From Serripes groenlandicus (taxonomy: Eukaryota > Mollusca > Bivalvia > Cardiida > Cardiidae): a DNA stretch of 64,000 bases. This document shows positions 10,835-21,122 of this stretch, piece after piece (within the stretch, counting starts at the first letter, position 1; each line of letters opens with the position of its first letter). The position numbers and the translations under genes are program-made. Under the pieces are notes generated by a model. It made no database searches. It had not been told where the DNA came from and worked only from the letters and a program-made list of their open reading frames with translations. The stretch is taken from the NCBI GenBank assembly GCA_031761405.1, contig JASEVX010000003.1, forward strand, positions 65,214,927-65,278,926, given 5' to 3'.

Positions 10835-10963
10835 CTCTGCAATCGTCAATATCAAGACACAGTTCCAAGCAGTACTCCGCCGAATGTCCAATGGATGTTG
10901 TATATATCTTTGGGCACGTTCCTCTAAACCCAGGGAAGGTAAACAGCTCGAATTCAAGACAGT
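10835..10963 (-). pseudogene. Type B module half exon B6 with an in-phase donor
   Basis: The acceptor AATCAATAG starts a type B module with Cys at residues 2, 17, 32, 36 and 42 and the motif CLELCLDIDDC. Immediately after, at CAGAG|GTAAAC, the homology ends at a plausible donor that keeps phase 1. The 129-bp piece (43 codons) is thus a symmetric half module lacking the last three cysteines. Either a deletion or insertion removed the second half and a cryptic donor took over, or the exon is dead. Usage of this donor cannot be judged from sequence alone. Confidence 0.6.
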
Positions 10964-11618
10964 CTATTGATTAAAAAAAATGTATACAGGGAAATGAGTT
11001 CTTTTGACGTCTGTTTCCCTCCAAATACGACAGGTGTGCATCAGACGACTTTAAACATATCTAGACATTGATATGACAAATATGTATGAATTGAAGTGTA
11101 CTGAAAAATTATTTTTTAATCATACTATGTCTATGTCCTTTACTTTTCGTTTCTGTAAGGCCCGTGTTACTTTGTTGTGCTAAATGAGCATATCTCTTAT
11201 TTAGCATTTTTCTGTGTGATAAATTACGTTTATGCGTAATTACCTCCCTTTTTCTTAAAACAAAGGTGGTGTATTAAGCCAACGGGCGTCAGTTACTTTT
11301 TGCTCTTAACGCAAAGTTGATTGTGAGTCACAATATAAAAATTTCATATTTGTATGCTTTGATGTATATGTATGTGTACGTGTATATGTAGGTGCATGTA
11401 TATGTGAGTATATATGTGTAAGTGTATATGTATGTATATAAATATATGAAGTGGGAAAGGGTTAATACTTATCAGTATATATTTAGAAAGATTTGAAAAC
11501 AAACAAACAACAAAAACAATAATTGTGCAGATTAGATATGGTTAACTTGCAGTTTTAACATGAATTATACTTCTTATACGTGCGTAAGTTCACATTTTAC
11601 TCTCGGGAGTCGACTTAT

Positions 11619-11923
11619 ATGGAAGCGTCCTAGTGCCACAGTCTGTTATATTTTTGAGAGATATTATCTCCTAATTAGGAGATACTATCTCCTAATTAGG
11701 AGATACTATCTCCTAATTAGGAGATACTAAGTCATAATTAGGAGATACTATCTCCTAATTAGGAGATATTAAGTCATAATTAGGAGATACTAAGTCATAA
11801 TTAGGAGATACTATCTCCTAATTAGGAGATATTAAGTCATAATTAGGAGATACTATCTCCTAATTAGGAGATAATATCTATCAAAAATATTACAGACTGT
11901 GGCACTAGGACGCTTCCATAAAC
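11619..11923. mobile_element. Inverted-repeat element filled with self-palindromic tandem units
   Basis: Terminal arms of about 50 bp start TATGGAAGCGTCCTAGTGCC and return as GGCACTAGGACGCTTCCATA. Between them lies a tandem array of a 19-23-bp unit, TCTCCTAATTAGGAGATAC, itself a perfect palindrome, alternating with a variant in which one arm reads AAGTCATAATTAGGAG. The structure is a large nested foldback and resembles a MITE that has grown by internal tandem duplication. Confidence 0.85.
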
Positions 11924-12479
11924 TTACTTCACTTTTTATTATATTAAAAACAAAATAAGTATCCGAAACTATTGTTCCATATGGATACATGCTTGTGATA
12001 TAATTCCGATATTGAAGTTTTACATACTTTACGTATGACAGTCTCTTATATTTCATGAAAGGCAATGTGCTTTTTATTTGTAATATTATTTTAACAATAC
12101 ATGTACATATATATATGAGTGTACATGGATGACACTTAAATAAAGCTGTTTTGTCCTGCCCAGATATGTTAAAAATGATAAAACATTTTATCTCCCTGCC
12201 ATTGATAAATGAAATGCCCGTTTTCAATACACTTCTGTGTTATGTAATCATTTTCATCATACTGAGTGAAATGTGGTATTTTGACCCTAGGAAGCCGCAA
12301 TGTTACACACATATAGGATCAGACAAGAGTTGTCATTTCATATAAAGTTTTATTAAACGAGTTCAAGAAATTTGTTATTAAGCGAGCCTCTAGCTCTGAA
12401 TGTAAACATTCGCGGATGAATATAAAAATGTGATTCGGTCATGTTATATTACACATGTGACATACAGGTCACAATACAC
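11924..12479. other. AT-rich non-coding stretch
   Basis: No exon with the cysteine pattern, no clear repeat boundary. An overlapping pair of open frames on both strands has no recognisable domain. Confidence 0.35.
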
Positions 12480-12925
12480 TAAATAAATTCCTTCTTTGTT
12501 TCCATGTAAATCGACCAACTTCAGTTATCAATTGTCACACTTTCTAAGCATTTCCCATAGAGAACACCATATATCATTGAAAAGAGTTACCTCTTAGCTT
12601 TAAAACAATCCAAAGAAAATGTGGGGTCATGTATTATGCAAGAAAGAACTCACCAGGCGAAAATGGTTACCGTCATTTACGACAAAAAAGGTCCCGGACA
12701 AACCGGTGTTTAGCATTCTCTACTTTCACTTTCAGACAAGGTCAAAAAAATAAAAGTCATCAAATCAATCATTTCCAGTGCATCCTATACACATTCGCAA
12801 TGCATTTAAACTCATTGTCATATATTCAATACACACTGGTGATGGTATACACTCATTTCTACACAAACAAAGGTTTATTTAGGGACTTCAGTAGTGTAGA
12901 TCAAAGGGTCCGCGGATGTATTTAG
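12480..12925. repeat. Dispersed repeat (family R1), long copy
   Basis: The left part matches 24960-25090 (CTTCTTTGTTTCCATGTAAA, CCATATATCATTGAAAAGAG). The right part is matched in inverted orientation by 14230-14560 and at 25830-25940 (ATCCGCGG, AGTCCCTAAA, GTAGAAATGAGTGT). No coding capacity. It lies about 90 bp from exon A6. Confidence 0.65.
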
Positions 12926-13016
12926 CGTAATTTGACCTACAAAGAAATACGTAATGTGTATATTAGATCGGATTCAGCATTTGCCATGCGATAAATAACA
13001 AAAATGAAACTGTTAC

Positions 13017-13259
13017 CTGTGTTGTTGGTCCTCCTGTAGACCGTTTGACCGATAGCTTGTTGCACCTGGCTGCATTGGTAGAGATAACAATTCGAATAGG
13101 CGGTGTTGTACTGCAGGGCCAGACAATGCGTGCTGTTAAAGCAGGACTCTTCACACGAGTAGTCGAAATATTCATTGGAGATCGAACTCAAATGCGACGG
13201 GCAGTCCGATCCCATTTTACAGTTACGGCATGTCTGGATGAGTGGCCCAGGCGGTGGAT
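13017..13259 (-). CDS. Type A module exon A6, lacking the first and last cysteines
   Basis: The exon is 243 bp (81 codons), with acceptor TCGATGCAG and donor ACAG|GTAACA, phase 1 at both ends. It starts with a Pro-rich stretch in place of the Cys-containing N-terminus, then cysteines at residues 11, 14, 20, 36, 40, 46, 58 and 63 (QTCRNC, SCEESC, CYLYQC). The last type A cysteine is Asn (RRTNNT). The pattern mirrors exon A4 and defines an eight-cysteine subtype. Inverted copies of one dispersed repeat lie on either side of A6 and B5. Confidence 0.77.
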
Positions 13260-13440
13260 CTGCATCGAAAAGCTACATCAACACCACTCGTTTTCAACAG
13301 TATGCTAAATATCATTCTTATTATATTTCTAAATGTTCAAAGTATCAAAATGTCTGATTAATAGTTACAGCAATTTTGATTTAGAATTGGAATGAATTTA
13401 GAATGGTTGGTGGTGATTGTTTTCCCCCCGAAATGTAATA

Positions 13441-13591
13441 TAACCTTTTCACAAACTATCGCTTTCTGACGCCATGTGTTGAGGACGACTTTCGACAACA
13501 TTGTAGCACAATGAAAAGTTGCTCATCGTGAGCAATTTCCTTATTTGCCAGGATGTTTTAATCTTTATTCAATATGTGGGAAAGGGGTGAA
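13441..13591. mobile_element. M1 MITE-like element, partial
   Basis: Contains GCTTTCTGACGCC, ACGACTTTCGACAACATTG, the hairpin TTGCTCATCGTGAGCAA and an end TATGTGGGAAAGGG. One half is shortened. Confidence 0.65.
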
Positions 13592-13917
13592 GCTGTTTGA
13601 TCTAAGTAATAGAAATGGTGTCAATTGCGCTCCACCCTCGCATGACAGGGCCTGTACCAGATGGGACCGGTACAATGACGAGAATGTGACAGTGCAATTG
13701 ATTTTTAGGCAAAACATTCCCGGATCGACTATTTTTTCACCGGGAGATACCGGGACCAGAACCGGACATTGAGAATGGCGCTTTATGTCAGAGTATGAAG
13801 TTAACATCTTCTTTAGTTTGTAAAACCGTGGTATTTAACACTATCTTCACGCGAGACGGTCGTAACTTCATGTAGTAACAACATGAAGTTACAACTGTTT
13901 TGCTTCTAAGTACCTAC

Positions 13918-14162
13918 CGTCAGATACGCACTCCCTCCTCGCGTAGTAATGGTCTAGAACCTCAAGCGTTCCCGTACACTGCGAATGATAGTGCACAAAC
14001 TGGTCAGTGGACTGTAAGACACAGCCCGACAGTTTGGTATATCCAGACATGACTCTATACAGTAGTATATACTTGGTATCGTGTCCTGGCCCGAGTCACC
14101 TATATCCGTACACCCTTCACCAATTCTGTCTGAGCTGGTGTAAATCTCGAAGAAAGGACAAT
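13918..14162 (-). pseudogene. Type B module exon B5 with a one-base frame disruption
   Basis: The acceptor AAATCCAG and donor GACG|GTAGGT are good, but the exon is 245 bp, one base short of a multiple of three. Residues 1-57 read as a type B module: Cys 2, 18, 35, 39, 45 and 57, with CIESCLDIPNC. After TSLC the frame runs into a TAG. In the +1 frame the module resumes with YHSQC and a final REC before the donor. A single-base deletion just after the Cys57 codon (about 14000) explains both halves. It is either a true inactivating mutation or a base-calling error in the assembly. Confidence 0.7.
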
Positions 14163-14229
14163 CTGGATTTAAAGATGTTTTGCTAATGTACCCGGATGTA
14201 TATTGAGTTTATTTAGCTCTACCGTTCAA

Positions 14230-14560
14230 CGTTTTATACGTGAAGGTCAAATAACGCCGAAAACATCCGCGGCTATGCTAATCTAAATGAAAATAGTCCC
14301 TAAAAAGCTTTGTTTGCGTAGAAATGAGTGTTTACCTTCACCAAGAATACATTGAATATATTATATTGAGTTTAAATCAATTGAACATGTGTATCTGATG
14401 CACAAGAAATTATTGATTTGATATTGTTGTAGTATTTTGAAAGTGAAAGTAGAACATGTGAAAAACCAGTTACGACCCAGTCCGATTTCTTCCAAAATGA
14501 CGATAACCATTTTCGCGGTGTAAATTCTTTCTTGCATAACACATGCTTACATCCGGTTAG
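14230..14560. repeat. Dispersed repeat R1, inverted copy
   Basis: Reverse complement of much of 12640-12925: ACATCCGCGG, AATAGTCCCTAAAAAGC, GTAGAAATGAGTGTTTACC and the GACGATAACCATTTTCGC segment. With the 12.5-kb copy it flanks exons A6 and B5 as an inverted pair. Confidence 0.7.
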
Positions 14561-14640
14561 TTTATAAACCCTTATCAGTTATATTTGAACTCATTTGAAA
14601 ACTAGAATTCGAGTGTAATTACACGCAAATTATCACATAT

Positions 14641-14840
14641 NNNNNNNNNNNNNNNNNNNNNNNNNNNNNNNNNNNNNNNNNNNNNNNNNNNNNNNNNNNN
14701 NNNNNNNNNNNNNNNNNNNNNNNNNNNNNNNNNNNNNNNNNNNNNNNNNNNNNNNNNNNNNNNNNNNNNNNNNNNNNNNNNNNNNNNNNNNNNNNNNNNN
14801 NNNNNNNNNNNNNNNNNNNNNNNNNNNNNNNNNNNNNNNN
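14641..14840. other. Assembly gap (200 N)
   Basis: Undetermined bases. The gap falls between exons B4 and B5, where an A exon would be expected from the alternating order. The right edge resumes inside a SINE 3' end. Confidence 1.
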
Positions 14841-14880
14841 TATAACTGAACAATTGTTGAAAGCGGCGTAAAACCAAAAA
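14841..14880 (+). mobile_element. SINE 3'-end fragment at the gap edge
   Basis: Reads TATAACTGAACAATTGTTGA followed by AAGCGGCGTAAAACC and an A-run, the shared 3' core of the SINE-A/SINE-B families; the body is lost in the gap. Confidence 0.65.
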
Positions 14881-15009
14881 AAAAAAAAAAAGAGAGAGAG
14901 GGTATACTCTTCCTCTCGACTGTTGGAGAACATCTAGTAAAACTTGTCGAGTTAAATTTTCATATTGTAGTTAACAGTTAGGTTTTTTTTGTTCAGCTCA
15001 GCTTTTTTT

Positions 15010-15240
15010 CTGTTTTCTATCAGTCGAGCGTCTGGCACAGACGTCTGGCGTCTGGTACGCGGTGCTCTTGTTTCTTTTTTTCTCTTTTTCTTTTTTCCTT
15101 TTTTTTTCTTTTTGTATTTCTATTCCGTTCGTGTTCATGTTTTCATGTGATGTAATGTATATTTTGTACTTTGTATGTGATTGTATGACGATGTACTATG
15201 TACAAGTCAAAAGAAATTAAACACTGTTCTGTTCTGTTCT
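15010..15240 (+). mobile_element. LINE 3'-UTR end with GTTCT tail
   Basis: Pyrimidine-rich sequence, then GTACTTTGTATGTGATTG, AAAGAAATTAAACACTG and a short GTTCT repeat. Similar 3' ends with such tails occur in molluscan non-LTR retrotransposons. No coding part remains. Confidence 0.45.
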
Positions 15241-15377
15241 GATAACGTTTTAATCAAATCCCTCCAATCATGTCTTTAATTTGGCTACAGTCGGACTGGC
15301 GACGACGCCAAACTGATATCCTATCTGCTTTCGACATGGGATAATAAAGAATGACATAATATAATATAATATATTAC

Positions 15378-15620
15378 CTTGCACGTCACAGGACAGATAT
15401 ACAAATATTGTCGATTCACTCGAGCCTACGAACGTGTTATTTCCACATTCATGTAATGTACAGAAAAGTTCATTCTCATAGAAAGTAGTTCCCATACATC
15501 CGGTTGTGTCCAAACACAAGTGTACACAATCGTCTAGTGTAGGTATTTCGTTGTAGGTTGTTAAAGCACTACAACTTCCAATAGTGTGTTGGAGTTGGGT
15601 TAACTTGAATTTTGGACAAT
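15378..15620 (-). CDS. Type B cysteine-module exon B4 (intact)
   Basis: The exon is 243 bp (81 codons), with acceptor ATCTTGCAG and donor CAAG|GTAATA, phase 1 at both ends. Cysteines lie at residues 2, 17, 32, 36, 42, 54, 59 and 78; motifs are CVHLCLDTTGC and CTLHEC. The next exon to the left is again type B. The expected intervening A exon is not seen and could lie in the N gap at 14641-14840 or be lost. A LINE 3' end sits about 140 bp downstream. Confidence 0.8.
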
Positions 15621-16075
15621 CTGCAAGATCCAAGATAAAAATAAATACATGTCAATATAAATTGTTCCACTTGTTTTTAGCTTTTAGAGAAAAGAGCATA
15701 GGCGAATTAAACTGCAAGAAGTAGATTACTTTGGAATAATTACTGGTAATTCGGCGAGTTATAAGTTAAGATCATAAGACTCGTTACAATCTGTATAACT
15801 ATTGTTGTGCTCAAAGAGCGTAAGTACTTCAAATGGTAATGTATAATAAAAAAAAAAATTAAACAACTTTTCATTAAAATTCTATTACTTTTTTAATGGA
15901 TCCATTGCCTTTAATGACTGACATTTCATGAACATTAATATTGTCGAACAAGATAACGTTAAACAATCTGTTACAGTTTATATGACTATTTTTAATGGGT
16001 TCATTGGCTGAAGGTTCATGAATATTAATTATTCCAGCATATGTATCCGACGAGTTTTTAGAATGATTAGGTAAT

Positions 16076-16108
16076 CCAGGGTCTTTCAAATAGTTTGAAA
16101 GACCCTGG
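16076..16108. repeat. Perfect 15-bp-arm hairpin
   Basis: CCAGGGTCTTTCAAA and its exact inverse TTTGAAAGACCCTGG flank a TAG loop. Not followed by a T-run and not next to a coding end, so it is not a terminator. Confidence 0.8.
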
Positions 16109-16518
16109 GTAATCATACATATATTTACCGCGACATTCCGTACTTTTGATAAGATGTTTTTTAAGTCATCGTTTGCAGCTTAATTTATGTGCGTTGTAAA
16201 GAGTTTAATAACAGGTAATTATAAAAAAACATATCCTAATTTCATAGACCAAAAAAACATTAAAATCCCTCCGTTACGTTTGTGATTGTTGTTGTGCGTC
16301 CCTTGCACAACTCATATATATTAAGCATTTTCATGCTATTTTTTTCAAAAAGTACTTTTGAAGATTGCATTTGGACGAATTCATAGCTAGTTCTAGGAAT
16401 ATCAAGATGAAATCGTTTAATTGGGTAACCTACAGTATCGAGCTATGAGTAATGACGAGATACATACAAAGCACTCTTTAAACGTTATGGTTGAACAAGT
16501 CCTCTTGCCAAATCAGGT

Positions 16519-16794
16519 TTTGTTTGTTTGTTTGTTTGTTTGGAGTTTAACGCCGCTTTCAACAGCTTTGGTCATATCACGGCGGTCAGTGCACCTACCC
16601 ATGTTTTCCTGGCTTTCCCACACCAGTACTTACACAACATTCTTTCGAAGCCACTGACTACTTTCTCACATAGATCAGAGGTGAGAGGCAATGGAAAACA
16701 TCGCCCGAAAGAACGCGCCGCAACCGGGTATCGAACCCGTGACCTCCAGATCACGAGTCAGATACGCTACTAATTGAGCTACCCGGCCGGGCTC
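16519..16794 (-). mobile_element. SINE-A-like element, full length, with target-site duplication
   Basis: Plus-strand order: tail of TTTG repeats, GAGTTTAACGCCGCTTTC, TATCACGGCGGTCAG, TTTTCCTGGCTTTCCCAC, then the inverted tRNA-like head with GGTATCGAACCCGTGACC (B box) and GAGCTACCCGGCC (A-box side). The 12-bp sequence GCCAAATCAGGT occurs on both sides (16507-16518 and 16795-16806), a clear target-site duplication from LINE-mediated insertion. Confidence 0.88.
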
Positions 16795-17080
16795 GCCAAA
16801 TCAGGTAAAGCATAGCTTTTTTATCAGGAAATAATATCGATCATTTTAAGAATTCTTTTGTTAAAAATTGGCTGATTTTCGGTTCGAGTATAACAAGCCG
16901 TCTTGCTTCAAGTGCTATAACACATGCTATAACACATGTACCTCAAAGCTACATTGACAGCATCACATTACCGGAAATTCATTTCGTACCCTTGTTGTTG
17001 TTTTTTTTGTATTATTGAACTATGATCGAAATATAGATTGAGTATGAGAGTTAATTCATCGTGATCCAATTTCATCATAC

Positions 17081-17320
17081 CCGATCTGCAAGAATTCCGG
17101 CGTGCGGTCATGCCCCATTCCATTCGGAGACCTGTATGGTTAAATAGTTGACATCTGGAATTGGTTGGATCGTATACAGCTGCACCGCATCCCTCGAAGT
17201 CGTTACAGCGTTCAGTGCAGTTGGCGGTGACTGCTACCTGATTGACTACCTCAAACGGCCAATCACAGTTGCTATGGATATCACAATTGACACACTCTTG
17301 TTCGTATTTGTGATCGCATG
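17081..17320 (-). CDS. Type A cysteine-module exon A5, one cysteine replaced by His
   Basis: The exon is 240 bp (80 codons), with acceptor TTCTTTAG and donor TCGG|GTATGA, phase 1 at both ends. Cysteines at residues 2, 10, 13, 19, 35, 39, 45, 57 and 78 match type A. Residue 62, normally Cys in the CxLYxC motif, is His (CQLFNH). The module therefore has nine cysteines, an odd number, leaving one partner unpaired unless the fold differs. The frame is open across the exon. It is separated from B3 by about 520 bp. Confidence 0.78.
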
Positions 17321-17619
17321 CTAAAGAATAAATCATAGGTGCTGTGTCAGACTGTTAGTTTTAAAGATGCGTTATTCTAAATATCAATTCCTAGTTAAAC
17401 TGTATTTCAGATAACTTTAAATAACGATAAATCTACTGGTATAAATAGGACTGCTTCACTTTCAGTCAACAAGAGGGTCTTGCAGTCGGGGACCTATCGG
17501 GCAACCGATGTGTGCTATATGTATACTATGAAACTGATAATGATGAACCAGTAATCTTGGGTTGACTTATTAATGTGTACAAAGGAAAGGCTTAAACACT
17601 ATGTATATATCCGAGATTG

Positions 17620-17800
17620 TAATGGTAGCATATCCCATTATCATGCATAACAAACACACCAACCATTAATCGTTAAAAACTACGCAGTTCTCATGCATCA
17701 CATGGCTTTTGTTCGCATTGCAGAAGCCGCGTTCGGCAATCGGGTGTGCCGGGATGACAATATATGTCATTTTTGGCTAGTTTGCATATCGGATCTATAA
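17620..17800. repeat. Dispersed repeat (family R2) downstream of exon B3
   Basis: Matches 25985-26175: CATTAATCGTTAAAAACTAC, TCTCATGCATCACATGGC, CGTTCGGCAATC and TTTGCATATCGGATCTAT. Both copies lie just downstream (in gene direction) of a type B exon. Confidence 0.7.
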
Positions 17801-17842
17801 ACTATTTATTATTTTAGACTTAAAGAAAAATTCATTGCTTAC

Positions 17843-18085
17843 TTTCGGGATTACAATGCCGTTCTATAAAAACCATATTGGTACTATCTGATGTCATATT
17901 CGAGTTCCCACAGGAATGGAACCAACACGTCTGATTTGCCCTCCTGTATGTTACACCGCGACAACCTGTGTAATCCAAACATCCGTCCAAACAATGTGCA
18001 CGATCCGGGTACTCTGCCGTTGTCTTCAAAATACCGCATGTCCCTATTTCTGCACTTCGGACGATAAGTTTATAGTGTAGACAAT
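17843..18085 (-). CDS. Type B cysteine-module exon B3 (intact)
   Basis: The exon is 243 bp (81 codons), with acceptor CTTCACAG and donor GAAA|GTAAGC, phase 1 at both ends. Cysteines are at residues 2, 17, 32, 36, 42, 54, 59 and 78, with the motifs CLDGCLDYTGC, CWFHSC and IERHC. The open frame continues upstream but the acceptor fixes the exon start at the split Asp codon. Two NxS/T sequons are visible (near residues 51 and 63). A dispersed repeat shared with the B1 region lies directly downstream. Confidence 0.82.
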
Positions 18086-18867
18086 CTGTGAAGAGATTGT
18101 TGTTTTGTGTGAAAGTAAGGTATGTATACCTAATATGCTGTTTAGTCGTGAGCTTTGAAAACCAAAACCAACTGACGATAAAAATATTGAAACTATAAAA
18201 TGGGCAGTATACAATACAAAAACAAATATTTTTACAAATATGATATTGCATTAAACAAACAATATGCGTATAGCGTATAGTAAATCAATCTTTACACATT
18301 GCGTTGAGAACTCTGAGGGAATTTCTTATTTCATCGGCTGTGTGTTACCCTTTCTTGTGAAACACAAATACGGACACTGGAACTTCGTGTCGTATCTTTC
18401 ATGTATGTTAGTGTAAAACAAGATAGAAAATGATTCTCCCTATAAGTCAAAACACGCTATGAATTGTGTTAACCTATGACCTGTTAAGGTTGGAATAAGC
18501 AGATATGTCATCTATTTTTGTAAAATCATAAATACTTTGAAACTCATGTTTAAGTCAAACGGAAGCAATTCGGATTGGAGCGCCGGGCAGACACTTTTTT
18601 CCAGGACAAATATTTTCTGAAATTGAAAGTCTAATTCACTGCGCGATATCGAGGACCTTTGATTTGACGCCAAAGCTATAAATAAAAAAAAGGTAGGTTA
18701 AAGTGTGAGTCTTTTGTGCTTTTTTGATAGTTTTAATAATGAAGTTTAATTGAATATAGGTTTCTGGGTTATTTGGGCTGTTGAGAAAAAGCCATAGTCC
18801 TAAACGCTATAGTGGTGTCGCCTATGGAAAATGAATTGCTTCTATCAGACCATAAGGAGGAATAATC

Positions 18868-18988
18868 CGCAGGAAGCTGAATTTGTTATCGATGGCGTAA
18901 GATTATCGCGCACCTGCACCTGTATTTACAAATAGAACATCGTGCAGGTAGGCGCTACTCTTGCATTATCGATAACAAATCATCTTCC
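18868..18988. repeat. Imperfect inverted repeat, about 120 bp
   Basis: Arms include AGGAAGCTGAATTTGTTATC, TATCGCGCACCTGCAC on the left and GTGCAGGTAGGCGC, GATAACAAATCATCTTCCT on the right. MITE-like; no coding sequence. Confidence 0.75.
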
Positions 18989-19368
18989 TGTGATTTTACT
19001 TGCTATTATCTCAAACATGGTTGACATATGTTGCGTGTTTATTCGATTAGAAAACGTTGTCAAAATATGATCTAATGAATATGCACTAAATTGGTTTGAA
19101 AACTAATTAAATAATCTGATCTTTGCATTTTCACAAAATCGATTTATCAAGGGCTTCTCGAGTCGGATTGACATAATTGTATATCTGGTTCAAAAAGAAG
19201 TTCTAATATCACGTGATTTCTCAAACATATCTATAAATATATTCTAAAAATATTAGACCAAACAACTTTCAGTTTATCATACAGGCTTTATTTATTCGAT
19301 AATCTGCTGATTGCAAAGCAACCCCTTCTGCAATTTTCTGAAACTTTGTCAGATGTATAATTGGTTAC

Positions 19369-19602
19369 CTTGATTATAAGTCCGTCTGTAAGCAATTGTA
19401 CCATAACTTTCCATTACATATGTACAGTCGAAGAGGCGACACTCCCCGTAATCAAATATGGCCGTGGTACATCCGGAAGTGACGTCACACATTTCGTTGC
19501 ATTCCGTAGAGATGTGATTCGGAGGTTCCACTATGAAACTAGGACAGGCGGTGGGTTTCACGTGACAGTTCAAACATTCTTGGGTATAATTACGTGGTGG
19601 TT
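19369..19602 (-). CDS. Type A module exon A4, lacking the first and last cysteines
   Basis: The exon is 234 bp (78 codons), with acceptor TTAATACAG and donor CAAG|GTAACC, phase 1 at both ends. It keeps the central cysteines at residues 10, 13, 20, 35, 39, 45, 55 and 60 (motifs ECLNC, ECNEMC, CRLFDC). Residue 2, Cys in most A modules, is Pro, and residue 76 is Tyr (RRTYNQ in place of RRTCND). Loss of exactly these two positions also occurs in A6, which suggests they form a disulfide with each other. The frame is otherwise open and splice sites are good, so it looks functional. Confidence 0.78.
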
Positions 19603-19619
19603 CTGTATTAATATGAAAG

Positions 19620-20300
19620 AAAATATAAAAAATCGATCCTTTGAGGTTTGAATTGAATGCAAATAACTATGAAATTTCAAATGTTAAGTCCTGTTTGTCA
19701 TAAGCGTTCAACAGGGACTTCCTGTATGATTGTGTGTGTACGATATATTGCTTAGATAAAATAATGCGATCAAAAGCGCAATTTCCTATGGTTTAATTAT
19801 ATCTTATAGACTGGATCTCTATCAACTATGTTTTACTATAAAACATCGATGCTCCTTTTGATGTGATTCAATATTTATTATACAATTGGTTATGAAAACA
19901 ACGGGCCTTCTTTCGTAGTTCCTCTACTATCATGTCAAATGTCAATTCGGTGATATTGATATCGTAGCAGGAACTCCGAAAGGATGCAAGATTACATTTG
20001 TAGTATTCTACGAAAACCACAACAACATCCTAAACGTAAGCATCACACGTGTTTTGCCTGCGTTTCCATGCTAAGATCCAAATGAGTACTGCGGCTTCTC
20101 ACAGACAATTCTTCAATGACTAAATGACGAACAGTTGGAGCCAGATCAGACTTCGCGGATTCACTGTCTGATCTGGTGCTGTGCTGGTCGTAAAAACCTT
20201 GCGGTTGGGTTTTGCAAAGCACCGGTCAAATGCTCCTTCCTGCTGATGTGTCATGGTATTTTAGCCAGTGAACGAGAAAAGATACAATTGAGCATTTCTT
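19620..20300. other. Intronic stretch without recognisable gene
   Basis: Between exons B2 and A4. It contains two short imperfect palindromes (TAGTTCCTCTACTATC...GATATCGTAGCAGGAACT near 19915-19980 and AGCCAGATCAGAC...GTCTGATCTGGTGCT near 20140-20180). Nothing coding. Confidence 0.4.
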
Positions 20301-20309
20301 AACAGTGTA

Positions 20310-20940
20310 AAAGCCAACTTTTCAAAGTTTAACAAAATAACACCAGTTTGAAATATTGACAAACGCATTATGTTGATATATCGAGTATTATAAGGTGCAG
20401 GAAATAATACCATACTATGAAAGAAATATTTGTATTGTATTGTCTTAATCATCGCCTTACAAGATTATGTTAGTTCGAAATGTGGACAAACCCATTGTAC
20501 CGTAATATCGAGTATTATAAAGTGCAGGAAATAATACCATAATATTAAAGAAATGTCTGTATTGTAGTGTCTGAATTCTTGCCTGACATGTTTATGTCAG
20601 TTTGAAATGAGGACAAACGCGATATGTTGTAATATCGAGTATTATAAGGTGCAGGAAATAAAGACATAATATGAAAGAGATATCTGTTTTGTATTGTCTT
20701 AAATCTCACCTGACAAGATATGAATATGTCAGTTTGAAATGAAGACAAACCCATTGTACCGTAATATTGAGTATTATAAGGTGCAGGAAATATTACCATA
20801 ATATGAAAGAAATATCTGTTTTGTATTGCCTTGAATTCTCGCCTTTGTAATAAGATATGATTATGTCAGTTTGAAATATAGACAAACGAATTATGTCTTA
20901 ATATCGAGTCTTATAAGAGAGACGGTGCAGGAAAAGCAAC
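20310..20940. repeat. Tandem repeat, about 130-bp unit, 4.5 copies
   Basis: Landmarks such as ATATCGAGTATTATAAGGTG then CAGGAAATAATACC recur near 20370, 20500, 20625, 20760 and 20895. Open frames inside are by-products of this repetition. Confidence 0.85.
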
Positions 20941-21122
20941 CTCTAGCCAATGTGCGTCCATTATAGACTAACCTGTAAGTTCGCAGTCTGATCATAATTG
21001 ACAAAATGAACCGAAATTTAGATAGGAGAAATCATCCTTGAAGATTTAAATTCGATATGATCAATCTGATTAGAGTTCAGTAACGTTTACACTATAACTA
21101 GTTATCCTGTCGTACGTTTCAT

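Noticed and set aside
13045..13357. Plus-strand open frames over exon A6
   Set aside because: They are antisense shadows of the minus-strand module exon.
16076..16108. Transcription terminator hairpin
   Set aside because: It is a eukaryotic intronic context with no T-run and no adjacent coding end.
16690..16790. Functional tRNA gene on the minus strand
   Set aside because: It is the head of the full-length SINE flanked by a 12-bp duplication.
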